A DNA stretch of 64,000 bases from Parvibaculum lavamentivorans DS-1 (GTDB taxonomy: Bacteria > Pseudomonadota > Alphaproteobacteria > Parvibaculales > Parvibaculaceae): assembly GCF_000017565.1 (NCBI RefSeq), contig NC_009719.1, positions 2,463,001-2,527,000 of the forward strand, in the 5' to 3' direction. Position numbers and translations under genes: made by a program. The notes under the pieces were generated by a model that saw only the letters and a program-made list of their open reading frames with translations, was not told where the DNA came from and did not search any database. Numbering within the stretch: position 1 is the first letter of the stretch; each line of letters starts with the position of its first letter. Below are positions 29,031-35,449 of the stretch, one piece after another.

Positions 29031-30149
29031 TCAATTCGCGGGATATTCGAGCTGAACCGCCACGAAATGGGCCGTATCGCCGCCCATTTCCCTGCCGATA
29101 AAGGTAAGGAAATCCTCCCGCAGCGTTGCGGAGCGGGCGAGCGTCACCGCCGCCTCGCCGGTCTCCTCCGCCCCCGGTAGGCGCACCAGCCACGCATTTT
29201 CTGGCACTTTGCCGGTCTCGTCGGCAAGGAAGACGAGGCCGTGCCGGCTGCGCACTTCCTTCGCCGCCGCATAGGTGCCCGCCGAGCCGCGCCAGGTGCG
29301 CGCTGCGAAATCGAGCGGGAAGGCCATGTCCACCTCGTCGACGCCTTCCCACGCTTCAACCAGATAGTGGCGGCGCGGCCAGCCCAGCAGCATGTTTTTC
29401 ACCGCCGTCGCCATTTCGCGCGCGCCGATGGTGAAGGCTTCGCTGTCATGCTCCGGCCCATAGCCGCGCACGCCGTAGCGCGCGGCAATTTCTTCCGCAC
29501 GTTCGCGTCCGGCGATCCGTTCGGCCAGCATCAGCGACACCGGCAGCGATGCGCTGACGCCGGCGGAGGAGATGCGCTTGCCGTCCTCGACATAGCGGAT
29601 GTTCCGCTGCCAATCGACGGCGCCATAGCGTTCCACGCGGCTTTCATGCTCGTAGAAATGGCCGGTGGCGCGCCTGCCGTCGAGCAGGCCTGCCGCTGCC
29701 AGCACGCTGGCGCCCTCGCATATCGACACCATCAGCGCGCCTTTCGCCTCCTGCGCCCGCAGCCATGCGAGCATGGCCGGGTCTTCGGGGTCGTGCATGG
29801 CGGGCACGATCACGATGTCGGCGCCGTCCGGAAATTGCGCGTCGAAGCCCGCGAAGTCGGCATCGGGCCGCACCGAACTTGCCGGCCAGAAGGCGACGGG
29901 GTCCATTGTCGGCGCAACGGCAAACACGTCCACGCCGGCCTGGTTGAGGATGCCGTAAGGAACCAGAAAGTCCGTCACTTCCGTCCCCGCATTCAGCGCC
30001 GCGACGGCGACGACCGGGCTTGTCCGGCCTTCTTTAGGCTCGAAGCCGCCAGTGGGCGAGGGTGTCGCCGCACCCGCCGCCGTCGCGGCGATCATCGCGC
30101 CGAGCACCAGAAAGAAAAAGAAGGGAATGGCGATGTTGTATCCACGCAT
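29031..30149 (-). CDS. exported DJ-1/PfpI-like protein
   Basis: From the ATG at 30149 the protein has 372 residues. The N-terminus (MRGYNIAIPFFFFLVLGAMIAATAAGA) is a signal peptide or anchor, so the protein is periplasmic or membrane-bound. The following domain (about 40-220) is DJ-1/PfpI-like: VVAVAALNAGTEVTDFLVPYGIL, then VIVPAMHDPEDP, and the nucleophile elbow VSICEGASVLAAAGLLDGRRATGHF with its Cys. The C-terminal 150 residues are of unknown fold. An export signal on this class is a little unusual, since many relatives are cytosolic or are AraC-type regulators. The upstream frame to 30260 lacks family features. Confidence 0.78.
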   Translation of the reverse strand: MRGYNIAIPFFFFLVLGAMIAATAAGAATPSPTGGFEPKEGRTSPVVAVAALNAGTEVTDFLVPYGILNQAGVDVFAVAPTMDPVAFWPASSVRPDADFAGFDAQFPDGADIVIVPAMHDPEDPAMLAWLRAQEAKGALMVSICEGASVLAAAGLLDGRRATGHFYEHESRVERYGAVDWQRNIRYVEDGKRISSAGVSASLPVSLMLAERIAGRERAEEIAARYGVRGYGPEHDSEAFTIGAREMATAVKNMLLGWPRRHYLVEAWEGVDEVDMAFPLDFAARTWRGSAGTYAAAKEVRSRHGLVFLADETGKVPENAWLVRLPGAEETGEAAVTLARSATLREDFLTFIGREMGGDTAHFVAVQLEYPAN

Positions 30150-30242
30150 GGCAGCTCTCCGGCAAAGTCGTTCGGGACGATGCCTCATGCTGGCGCGGGG
30201 ACGCGCAGGCGGAAAGGACAGGTGACGCGTATTTTCTGCCAA

Positions 30243-30276
30243 AGAAAAAGGCGGAACCATCTTTCAGGTTCCGCCC
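30243..30276 (-). terminator. intrinsic terminator of the SIMPL gene
   Basis: GGCGGAACC (30250-30258) pairs with GGTTCCGCC (30267-30275). On the reverse strand TTTTTCTTT follows (to 30241). It lies about 40 bp after the SIMPL gene stop. Confidence 0.8.
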
Positions 30277-30314
30277 TTTGCCAAGCTGGGGGGCAGTGTC
30301 GGCTGAAGTCCCCT

Positions 30315-31070
30315 TCAGTCGATGGCAATGACGAGGTTGACGCTTGCTGTAATCGTTTGTTCGCCGGCTGCGACCGGAACGGATGAGGCTTCGGCGCGCA
30401 TCATCATGTCCTTCGCATAGTAAGGCTGCGGCGGCATGCCGATGCCGTTTTCCGAAATCGACATGATCTGGCCGAGCGAGATGCCCGCCGCGCCGGCATA
30501 GAGTTTTGCCTTCCGCAGCGCGTCCTTCACGGCGTCCTTGCGGGCTTCGTCGAGCAGCGGCTCCGGCTTGTCGATGGAGAAGCTGATGCCGTTCATCTGG
30601 TTCGAGCCGAGCGAGACGACCTTGTCGAGAATGCCGCCCAGCGCCGTCAAGTCGCGGACCGTCACGGTCAACTGGTTTTGCACGCGATAGCCGCCGATTT
30701 TCGGCGTGCGCGGTTCCTGCTTCTGCGGATCCTGCTGCTCATATACGGGGTAGACGGAGAATTGCGACGTCTGCATGTCCTTTTCCGCGACACCGGCATC
30801 CTTCAGCCCGGCAAAGACTTCGGCCATCGCCTTGGTGTTCGCGGCAAGGGCCTCAGCCGCCGTCGCGCCTTCGGTCACGACACCGGTCGAGATATAGGCG
30901 ATGTCCGGCGCGGCCATGGCCTTGCCTTCGCCCGTGATGGTAATGGTGCGGGGTTCGTTCTTCTCCTGCGCATGGGCGGGTGCGGCAAGGACGAATCCGA
31001 GAAAGAGGGCGAGGGTGGCGATAGCGGCTAGGGGGGTGGCGGCGAGAATGGTATTCCGGTTCTTCGGCAT
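30315..31070 (-). CDS. SIMPL (DUF541) domain periplasmic protein
   Basis: The 251-residue protein has a signal peptide (about 1-34, ending APAHAQ) and one SIMPL/DUF541 domain. Typical strings are RTITITGEGKAMAAPDIAYISTGVVTEG, YRVQNQLTVTVRDLTALGGILDKVVSLGSN, and the SIDKPEPLLDEARKDAVKDALRKAKLYA helix. SIMPL proteins (like E. coli YggE) are periplasmic and linked to oxidative-stress protection, mechanism unknown. It is the last protein gene before the tRNA. Confidence 0.88.
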   Translation of the reverse strand: MPKNRNTILAATPLAAIATLALFLGFVLAAPAHAQEKNEPRTITITGEGKAMAAPDIAYISTGVVTEGATAAEALAANTKAMAEVFAGLKDAGVAEKDMQTSQFSVYPVYEQQDPQKQEPRTPKIGGYRVQNQLTVTVRDLTALGGILDKVVSLGSNQMNGISFSIDKPEPLLDEARKDAVKDALRKAKLYAGAAGISLGQIMSISENGIGMPPQPYYAKDMMMRAEASSVPVAAGEQTITASVNLVIAID

Positions 31071-31148
31071 TTTCTGGGGCCTCCTTTAAGGCTGGCCGGA
31101 GCTTCGAACCGGATTGGGACAAAATTGCGGCAGGAGGCCGCTCCCGGC

Positions 31149-31178
31149 TTGGCGGCGCTCGCCGCTTGCTGCTATATG
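31149..31178 (+). promoter_or_regulatory. candidate sigma-70 promoter of the tRNA gene
   Basis: TTGGCG (31149-31154) and TATATG (31173-31178) are 18 bp apart, with a predicted start about 10 bp before the mature tRNA. A GC-rich stretch follows the -10 box, as in stable-RNA promoters. Confidence 0.45.
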
Positions 31179-31194
31179 GCGGTGCGCGAATTGG

Positions 31195-31271
31195 GGGCCT
31201 GTAGCTCAGTTGGTTAGAGCGGACCGCTCATAACGGTTTGGTCGCAGGTTCGAGTCCTGCCGGGCCCACCA
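31195..31271 (+). tRNA. tRNA with CAU anticodon (Ile2 or Met)
   Basis: The 77-base sequence folds as a full cloverleaf. The acceptor stem is GGGCCTG/CGGGCCC, the D stem GCTC/GAGC, the anticodon stem GACCG/CGGTT with loop CTCATAA (anticodon CAT), and the T arm GCAGG-TTCGAGT-CCTGC. CCA is encoded. CAU may belong to elongator methionine or to isoleucine decoding AUA after lysidine modification; the stem pattern looks more like tRNA-Ile2. Accessory DNA follows directly, so it may mark an island boundary. Confidence 0.92.
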
Positions 31272-31703
31272 CCTCCCGTCTGCCGTGCGGGCACAAGTCA
31301 TAAGTGACTCAGATCCAAGCTGAAGTGATTCAAGCTTGGAATCGGTCAAAGTTGCCTTGCGGATGCCGAGCTTGCTCGCGGAGTGGCAAGCCCTTGAGAA
31401 CTAAAGAAAAATCTGCTTCCGCTTTCGGCGGGACAAAACCTCCGATTGGCGCTGAGTATCCAGGCACTCCTTCCCCAGCATCTGCCATCGGTCGTTTCGG
31501 TCCTCCAAGAAAGCAACTTCGGTGCGTCATAAAATGGCGCCTCAGAATTGTTTCACAGGTTCGGAATGACTCAATTTGCCGGATAAGTCGTCGCCTATCA
31601 GCACCGAACGCAAACGTCATCCGACCTTTAAGACCGATACTGCTCTTTTCGGATTTATCGACATCTTCCAGAATACGTTTTTCCAATTTCGGATTGGCAG
31701 GAC
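31272..31703. other. degenerate intergenic region after the tRNA
   Basis: This stretch has lower GC than the core. It holds overlapping open frames on both strands (for example 31330-31809 on the reverse strand and 31304-31828 on the forward strand), but none has a family motif, a ribosome site or good codon use. It looks like decayed accessory DNA. I looked for a second copy of the tRNA 3' end (an att repeat) and saw none. Confidence 0.4.
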
Positions 31704-32258
31704 ATGCCGCGACGAAGCTTTCTATGGGTACCGGAACCGCGCCCTCGCGTTCGCAAGTGGGACCGCGAGGCACGAGAGGGACGGCTGAAAAGCGCTGTGT
31801 TTGCCGCAATGACCGAGAGTCGCGGTAATCCTCTCAGCCCATCTGAAATTGCGCGTCATGCGAAGGTATCGAAAGCTCTTATTTACAAGCACTTTGGCTC
31901 GGTAGAAGCGCTGGTCGACGATGCGATCCTTTCTTGCCTTGATTTGCTTGATCTCGATATTTCGGCGGAGTCGGAAAGTGGTGCGGACACACCAAAACGC
32001 TTGCCAGATGTTGCGGCCAAACTGCATGAGAAAATTCAAAGCCAACCCGAGCTGGGAGACCTCATCGGCTGGAGCCTAGGGAACCCCGACCCACGAGCTC
32101 GACAGGTGGCGGAGGCTGTTCGAGCTTTCTGCGAAGATTTGGCCGCACGAGCTGGCGGCGGTACAGAGGCGGCCACGTTTCTTCTTGGAGTGGTCGCGAA
32201 CGCGATATGTCAGCATCGAGACGACGCTTCAGAAGACACGCCGCGAAACATACCGTGA
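31704..32258 (+). CDS. TetR-like helix-turn-helix protein
   Basis: The 184-residue protein has a TetR-type DNA-binding domain at about 27-75: LKSAVFAAMTESRG, then LSPSEIARHAKVSKALIYKHFGSVEALVDDAIL. The C-terminal ligand domain is short and not recognisable. The start has only a weak site (AGGAC), and the codon use is less biased than in core genes. It is not next to an obvious target gene. The region is accessory and partly decayed, so it may be a remnant, but the reading frame is intact. Confidence 0.65.
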   Translation: MPRRSFLWVPEPRPRVRKWDREAREGRLKSAVFAAMTESRGNPLSPSEIARHAKVSKALIYKHFGSVEALVDDAILSCLDLLDLDISAESESGADTPKRLPDVAAKLHEKIQSQPELGDLIGWSLGNPDPRARQVAEAVRAFCEDLAARAGGGTEAATFLLGVVANAICQHRDDASEDTPRNIP

Positions 32259-32329
32259 CGCCCGGATTATCAACCACGGATCTAGTACGAGCCTGGAAAA
32301 TTTAGTGCCTAGAGCGTTCCAAGCCTCGC

Positions 32330-32353
32330 GTCCGCTTTGCGCCAGGAGTGGAC
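32330..32353. repeat. dispersed GTCCGCTT palindromic element, copy A
   Basis: GTCCGCTTTGCGCCAG begins at 32330. The full form elsewhere (61400-61423) is GTCCGCTT-N8-AAGCGGAC; here the second arm is degenerate (GAGTGGAC). Other copies are at 49251 and 61400. All three are intergenic in accessory DNA. Confidence 0.5.
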
Positions 32354-32397
32354 TCAGTCACACCTCCTGAAGCAGTAAATGCAGCCTAACAGGCATC

Positions 32398-32407
32398 CAC
32401 CTGCAGG
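32398..32407. repeat. target-site duplication, left copy
   Basis: CACCTGCAGG at 32398-32407 is repeated in the same orientation at 35382-35391. The two copies directly flank the inverted terminal repeats of the insertion element, as expected for a 10-bp target duplication. Confidence 0.75.
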
Positions 32408-32446
32408 CCAGCCGTTCTGGCAACTGGTGGTTTGGACAGGAACATT
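32408..32446. repeat. left terminal inverted repeat of the insertion element
   Basis: Starts CCAGCCGTTCTGGCAACTGG and ends with AACATT near 32446. It pairs with 35343-35381 with a few mismatches and one or two single-base indels. Confidence 0.82.
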
Positions 32447-32540
32447 TTGGCTACATTTAGTGGCGGCCGCCAATTGGCGTACTGTCCGCTGCGCCGACCA
32501 CAAGAAATAAAGATGCGGGGATGGTGTTTTGGGGCTTTTT

Positions 32541-32579
32541 GCCCTGATTTTGGAAGACGACAGACCAAAATCAGCGGGC
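32541..32579. other. strong stem-loop in the element's non-coding left end
   Basis: CTGATTTTGG (32544-32553) pairs perfectly with CCAAAATCAG (32565-32574). The stem is extended by GCC(C) at 32541-32544 and GGGC at 32576-32579. The loop is AAGACGACAGA. It is one of three strong hairpins in 440 bases without a gene. Confidence 0.65.
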
Positions 32580-32659
32580 CTATGGGGATTTGCCAACAGG
32601 TGGTTTCGCACCTATATTGAGACTACTATTCCCCCGGTCGGCTTCGGTCGCCGGGCGCG

Positions 32660-32679
32660 CGGCGGGCAAAAGCCCGCCG
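32660..32679. other. GC-rich hairpin in the element's non-coding left end
   Basis: CGGCGGGC (32660-32667) pairs with GCCCGCCG (32672-32679) around AAAA. It lies about 25 bp before the candidate promoter at 32706. Confidence 0.6.
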
Positions 32680-32705
32680 TTGCTCTACATGCCAGGCATT
32701 AATCC

Positions 32706-32734
32706 TTGACAAAACGAGGAAGATCCCCTAGGTA
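32706..32734 (+). promoter_or_regulatory. candidate sigma-70 promoter inside the insertion element
   Basis: TTGACA (32706-32711) is a perfect -35 box and TAGGTA (32729-32734) follows after 17 bp. It points against the two element genes and toward a strong terminator 90-110 bp downstream. Confidence 0.5.
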
Positions 32735-32740
32735 TTCAGT

Positions 32741-32847
32741 GTCGCAGAGATGGACTTTTAGCGGCAGCTCGCCGGGGAACCGGTTCACACCCAAGAGTGG
32801 AATATCCAAGAAGCGTCCAATTAAAGGCTCCTCCGGGAGCCTTTTTC
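32741..32847 (+). ncRNA. candidate small RNA of the insertion element (about 107 nt)
   Basis: A near-consensus promoter and a strong terminator frame a 107-base segment with no convincing open frame. An internal frame (about 61 codons, reading through the terminator) lacks a good start. The transcript would run opposite to the 176- and 608-residue genes and end just past the stop of the nearer one. Some transposons use RNA from their ends as a guide or as an antisense regulator; which of these, if either, applies is unknown. Confidence 0.4.
32823..32847 (+). terminator. intrinsic terminator, forward strand
   Basis: AAAGGCTCC (32823-32831) pairs with GGAGCCTTT (32836-32844), followed by TTTTC. 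It points rightward and lies 2 bp before the end of the convergent 176-residue gene. Confidence 0.7.
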
Positions 32848-32848
32848 T

Positions 32849-33379
32849 TTATGGGGCGGGCTTTACGGCCTTACCTTTCCACGTGTTGTAAACCAGAACC
32901 CGGAATCGGATTGGCTTTATCTGTCGGACGTAAGGTCGCTCTTCACGCAAATGAGCGGAGCTGATGAAGAGATTCAGCCCTGCCTTTCTGCCGGCCTTCG
33001 ACAAGGTGAAAAAGACCGAGTAGTAGGCGGTTGTTCCGTCCTCTTCCGTTATTTCGAAAACGTAGAAATTCCCGTGGTTGTCGTGAAAGCACTTCCTTTC
33101 ACCCAGGTACCGCACGATATCAGGGAGCATTCTCGACCTGTGATATCGGTCGAAATCAAAAATGCGCGTCTCCCTGTCGTCGCTATAGGCCAAATGATCG
33201 GGAATTTTTTCGCCGGGTTTCACCCCACGTGAGAAACAATGAAGAGAGAAGCGAACATTGATGTTATATCGCTGTTCAGGCTGTCCCTGTTTCGCCGGGA
33301 TAACCATGTCGAATGAAAATGGATGCAGGTGCTCGAGATTGTAAGTCTCACCCTCGCAGTAAAACTCCCTCCATCTCAT
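32849..33379 (-). CDS. hypothetical protein of the insertion element, 176 residues
   Basis: I do not recognise this family. The protein starts MRWREFYCEGETYNLEHLHPFSFD and is rich in aromatic and basic residues, with a central CFSRGVKPGEKIPDHLAYSDDRETRIFDFDRYHRS. It has no membrane segment. It is encoded 45 bp downstream of the transposase-like gene on the same strand and lies inside the same terminal repeats. A role as an accessory transposition protein is therefore likely; a cargo gene for something else is the alternative. Confidence 0.65.
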   Translation of the reverse strand: MRWREFYCEGETYNLEHLHPFSFDMVIPAKQGQPEQRYNINVRFSLHCFSRGVKPGEKIPDHLAYSDDRETRIFDFDRYHRSRMLPDIVRYLGERKCFHDNHGNFYVFEITEEDGTTAYYSVFFTLSKAGRKAGLNLFISSAHLREERPYVRQIKPIRFRVLVYNTWKGKAVKPAP

Positions 33380-33424
33380 TCTCTCGAGACCCCACCGTCC
33401 CTGAAGCTGAAATCTGTGTTCAGC

Positions 33425-35251
33425 CTATATAGGATACGTTGGCGCTTTTGGCATCCAATAGATGATGTCCTCGAATCTCACAGGCCCCTTCGCCAGACCG
33501 AACTTCACCGCCGGTGTGCTCTTGCCGTCTTTCGTGCGGATGTAGTTCGTATAGACATGGAATATCTCGAGCATCTGTAAAACACGCTTCGGGTCGTAGG
33601 CATGATAGCCGCTCCAGAGACGGCTGGCGTTCGAGCGGGTCGGGATGGGGCGCTCAAGATAATTGATTTTCCTCCGCAGACGCATGAAGTAGTTGTCCAC
33701 CGGCGCCAGCGTCGCGCCGGATAGCGTCCAGCCGATGCGCTCCGGCGTCTTGTTGCCGGTATCGGTCAGATAAAGGATGCGGCGCTTCGGCTCGTTTATC
33801 GTGCTCCTGGGATGAGGTATCCAGCGCTTGCGCCAGTCCGGTTCGCTTGAAGCGGCCGCCGCATACTCATCCGCCATGAACTTCACGATTGCTGCCTGCT
33901 CCGTATCGTCGGAAGCTTGTGTGAGCGAGGCAACGACCTTGTTGGACTTGCGCATCAGGTCCTTCTTCTCGTCGATGGTCATCTGCTTCTGGAACTGGAC
34001 GTAAGCCATCTCGGCCTCTTCCATCAGAATCTTCGGCGCGAAGGCGGAGATGAAGGCGGCGCGGAGGACTTCGTCCTGGTCGCTATAGATGGTCGCGTAT
34101 CTGGCGCCCGATACGAAGCGGCGAACGAGCCTGGCATGCGCATAGGCGGTGTAATCGAGATGCGTCATCACGCCGTCGGGCGACAGCTGATTTCCGCGGC
34201 CGGGCAAGTCCGGACGTTCCGGGTCCGGCAGGTTTCGTTCCCATCGGCTCTTCACGGCAATCAGCTCGTCCACCGTCAATGTCTCGCCGTCGAAATCCGG
34301 CCTGACTTCCATCCGCGAGATCCCGGCCATCCGGTCGAACTCCGCATTCAGCCAATATTGCGGCTGGGCCCGGAAATAGCTCCTCGTGCCGGGTGCGAAG
34401 TCACCATTCACGGCCGCGGCGTCTTCAACCTCGGTCTGGTTGATATCGGGGTCGAAGTTGAGGTGATGACCGAGCACGTAGCTGCTATCGGCTTCAACCG
34501 TACAGATGGCGGTGAGCTGAATGTTCTTGCGCGCCGATTTGCTGCGCCAGTTTATCATGTAGTCCTGCCGGTCGACGCAGAGCCGCACGCGTTTTCTTTC
34601 GATGCGATGGGCACGGCTCTCGCGCTCGCCGGCGAACCCCCGGCACTGGCGGTAGAGGAAATCGAGCTTGTCATATACGGCGGCCGCTGAAAGTCCCGTC
34701 ACCTCCATGATGCCGCGGAGCGGCTTCTTCGATACGACTTCGGCAAAGACGGTGCGATTGAGATGAGGTGCCCTCTGCCGCACCGTCGATTTCAACGCTA
34801 CCGAGAAGGTTCTTTGGCAAGCCTTACATCTGAACCGCTGCGCCCCTCCGCGGCTTCCCTGCGACGCATAGGCTTCGGGTCGGGAATACACGCCCACGCC
34901 GGCATTCGCGCAGGCCGGTGCCGGGCACGATGGCTCCGGCCGCGGCTCCAGATAGGCAGAGATGCGAGACATCTCCGCGGCGATTGCCGCATTGCTCTTG
35001 ATTGAGTGGGTTCGAAGGCACCGCTTACATTTGAGGAAGCTATCCGGCGCCAACTTTGCGTCCCCGGACAGAACATAGTCGTCCCGCGCTGCCGGCGCGC
35101 CCGACGAGGGACGACCTCTGGGAACGAACGGCCTGGCCGGATTGCCGAAATTCGAGCAGGTGGGATTGCGGCAGGAATTGACCTGGATATCCCGGAAAGC
35201 GCCGGGAATCCGGGGCATACCAGATGTTGATTTCCGTCCTTGCCCGGCCAT
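33425..35251 (-). CDS. transposase-like protein with N-terminal zinc ribbons, 608 residues
   Basis: The N-terminus has several Cys-pair zinc ribbons: CRNPTCSNFG, CKRCLRTH, CPAPACAN and FRCKACQRTFS. The last resembles the InsA-type ribbon of IS1 relatives and is followed by a helix-turn-helix-like PLRGIMEVTGLSAAAVYDKLDFL. A core with candidate acidic residues comes next: RLCVDRQDYMINWR for the first Asp, and YATIYSDQDEVLRAAFISAF, which resembles the second Asp strand of DDE recombinases. Its position between terminal inverted repeats makes a transposase role likely. I could not fix the third acidic residue. The family is not one I can name. Confidence 0.72.
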   Translation of the reverse strand: MAGQGRKSTSGMPRIPGAFRDIQVNSCRNPTCSNFGNPARPFVPRGRPSSGAPAARDDYVLSGDAKLAPDSFLKCKRCLRTHSIKSNAAIAAEMSRISAYLEPRPEPSCPAPACANAGVGVYSRPEAYASQGSRGGAQRFRCKACQRTFSVALKSTVRQRAPHLNRTVFAEVVSKKPLRGIMEVTGLSAAAVYDKLDFLYRQCRGFAGERESRAHRIERKRVRLCVDRQDYMINWRSKSARKNIQLTAICTVEADSSYVLGHHLNFDPDINQTEVEDAAAVNGDFAPGTRSYFRAQPQYWLNAEFDRMAGISRMEVRPDFDGETLTVDELIAVKSRWERNLPDPERPDLPGRGNQLSPDGVMTHLDYTAYAHARLVRRFVSGARYATIYSDQDEVLRAAFISAFAPKILMEEAEMAYVQFQKQMTIDEKKDLMRKSNKVVASLTQASDDTEQAAIVKFMADEYAAAASSEPDWRKRWIPHPRSTINEPKRRILYLTDTGNKTPERIGWTLSGATLAPVDNYFMRLRRKINYLERPIPTRSNASRLWSGYHAYDPKRVLQMLEIFHVYTNYIRTKDGKSTPAVKFGLAKGPVRFEDIIYWMPKAPTYPI

Positions 35252-35288
35252 TCCGCCTCACGAAGATATCTTCGCGATCCAATGAAAA

Positions 35289-35317
35289 GCGGGACAGCCG
35301 CCAAGTGGCTGTCCCGC
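35289..35317. other. hairpin near the right end of the insertion element
   Basis: GCGGGACAGCC (35289-35299) pairs perfectly with GGCTGTCCCGC (35307-35317) around a 7-base loop. It sits between the transposase-like gene start and the right inverted repeat. It may block read-through transcription into the gene or act in the transposition complex. Confidence 0.6.
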
Positions 35318-35342
35318 CTGTCACTTTAGACAGAGTTTCGGG

Positions 35343-35381
35343 AATGTTCTACCCAAAACCACCAGTTACCCGAACGGCTGG
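35343..35381. repeat. right terminal inverted repeat of the insertion element
   Basis: Reverse complement starts CCAGCCGTTCGGGTAACTGG and matches the left repeat at 32408. Confidence 0.82.
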
Positions 35382-35391
35382 CACCTGCAGG
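35382..35391. repeat. target-site duplication, right copy
   Basis: CACCTGCAGG, identical and in the same orientation as 32398-32407. Confidence 0.75.
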
Positions 35392-35449
35392 GGCCCCGTT
35401 ATTGTGAGACAATGATTTCCTCGAACGCGCGGTTGCTGATTTTTGCTTT

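Larger units (their letters stand above)
32408..35381 (-). mobile_element. complete insertion element with long terminal inverted repeats and two genes
   Basis: The 2,974-bp element starts CCAGCCGTTC at 32408, and its reverse complement starts CCAGCCGTTC at 35381. The inverted repeats continue imperfectly for about 40 bp (CTGGCAACTGGTGGTTT against CGGGTAACTGGTGGTTTT, then GGACAGGAACATT against GGGTAGAACATT). A 10-bp direct repeat flanks them. Inside are two reverse-strand genes (608 and 176 residues), a structured non-coding left end (32408-32848) and a hairpin at the right end. The zinc ribbons of the larger protein and the 10-bp target duplication (IS1 relatives make 8-10 bp) suggest a DDE transposase. 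I do not know this element by name. Confidence 0.85.

Noticed and set aside
31304-31828. Overlapping frames on both strands after the tRNA (31304-31828 forward, 31330-31809 reverse)
   Set aside because: Neither has a ribosome site, family motif or coherent codon use; the region looks degenerate.
32706-32891. A 61-codon frame inside the insertion element
   Set aside because: It would start with the TTG of a -35 box, run through a terminator hairpin and overlap a convergent gene.
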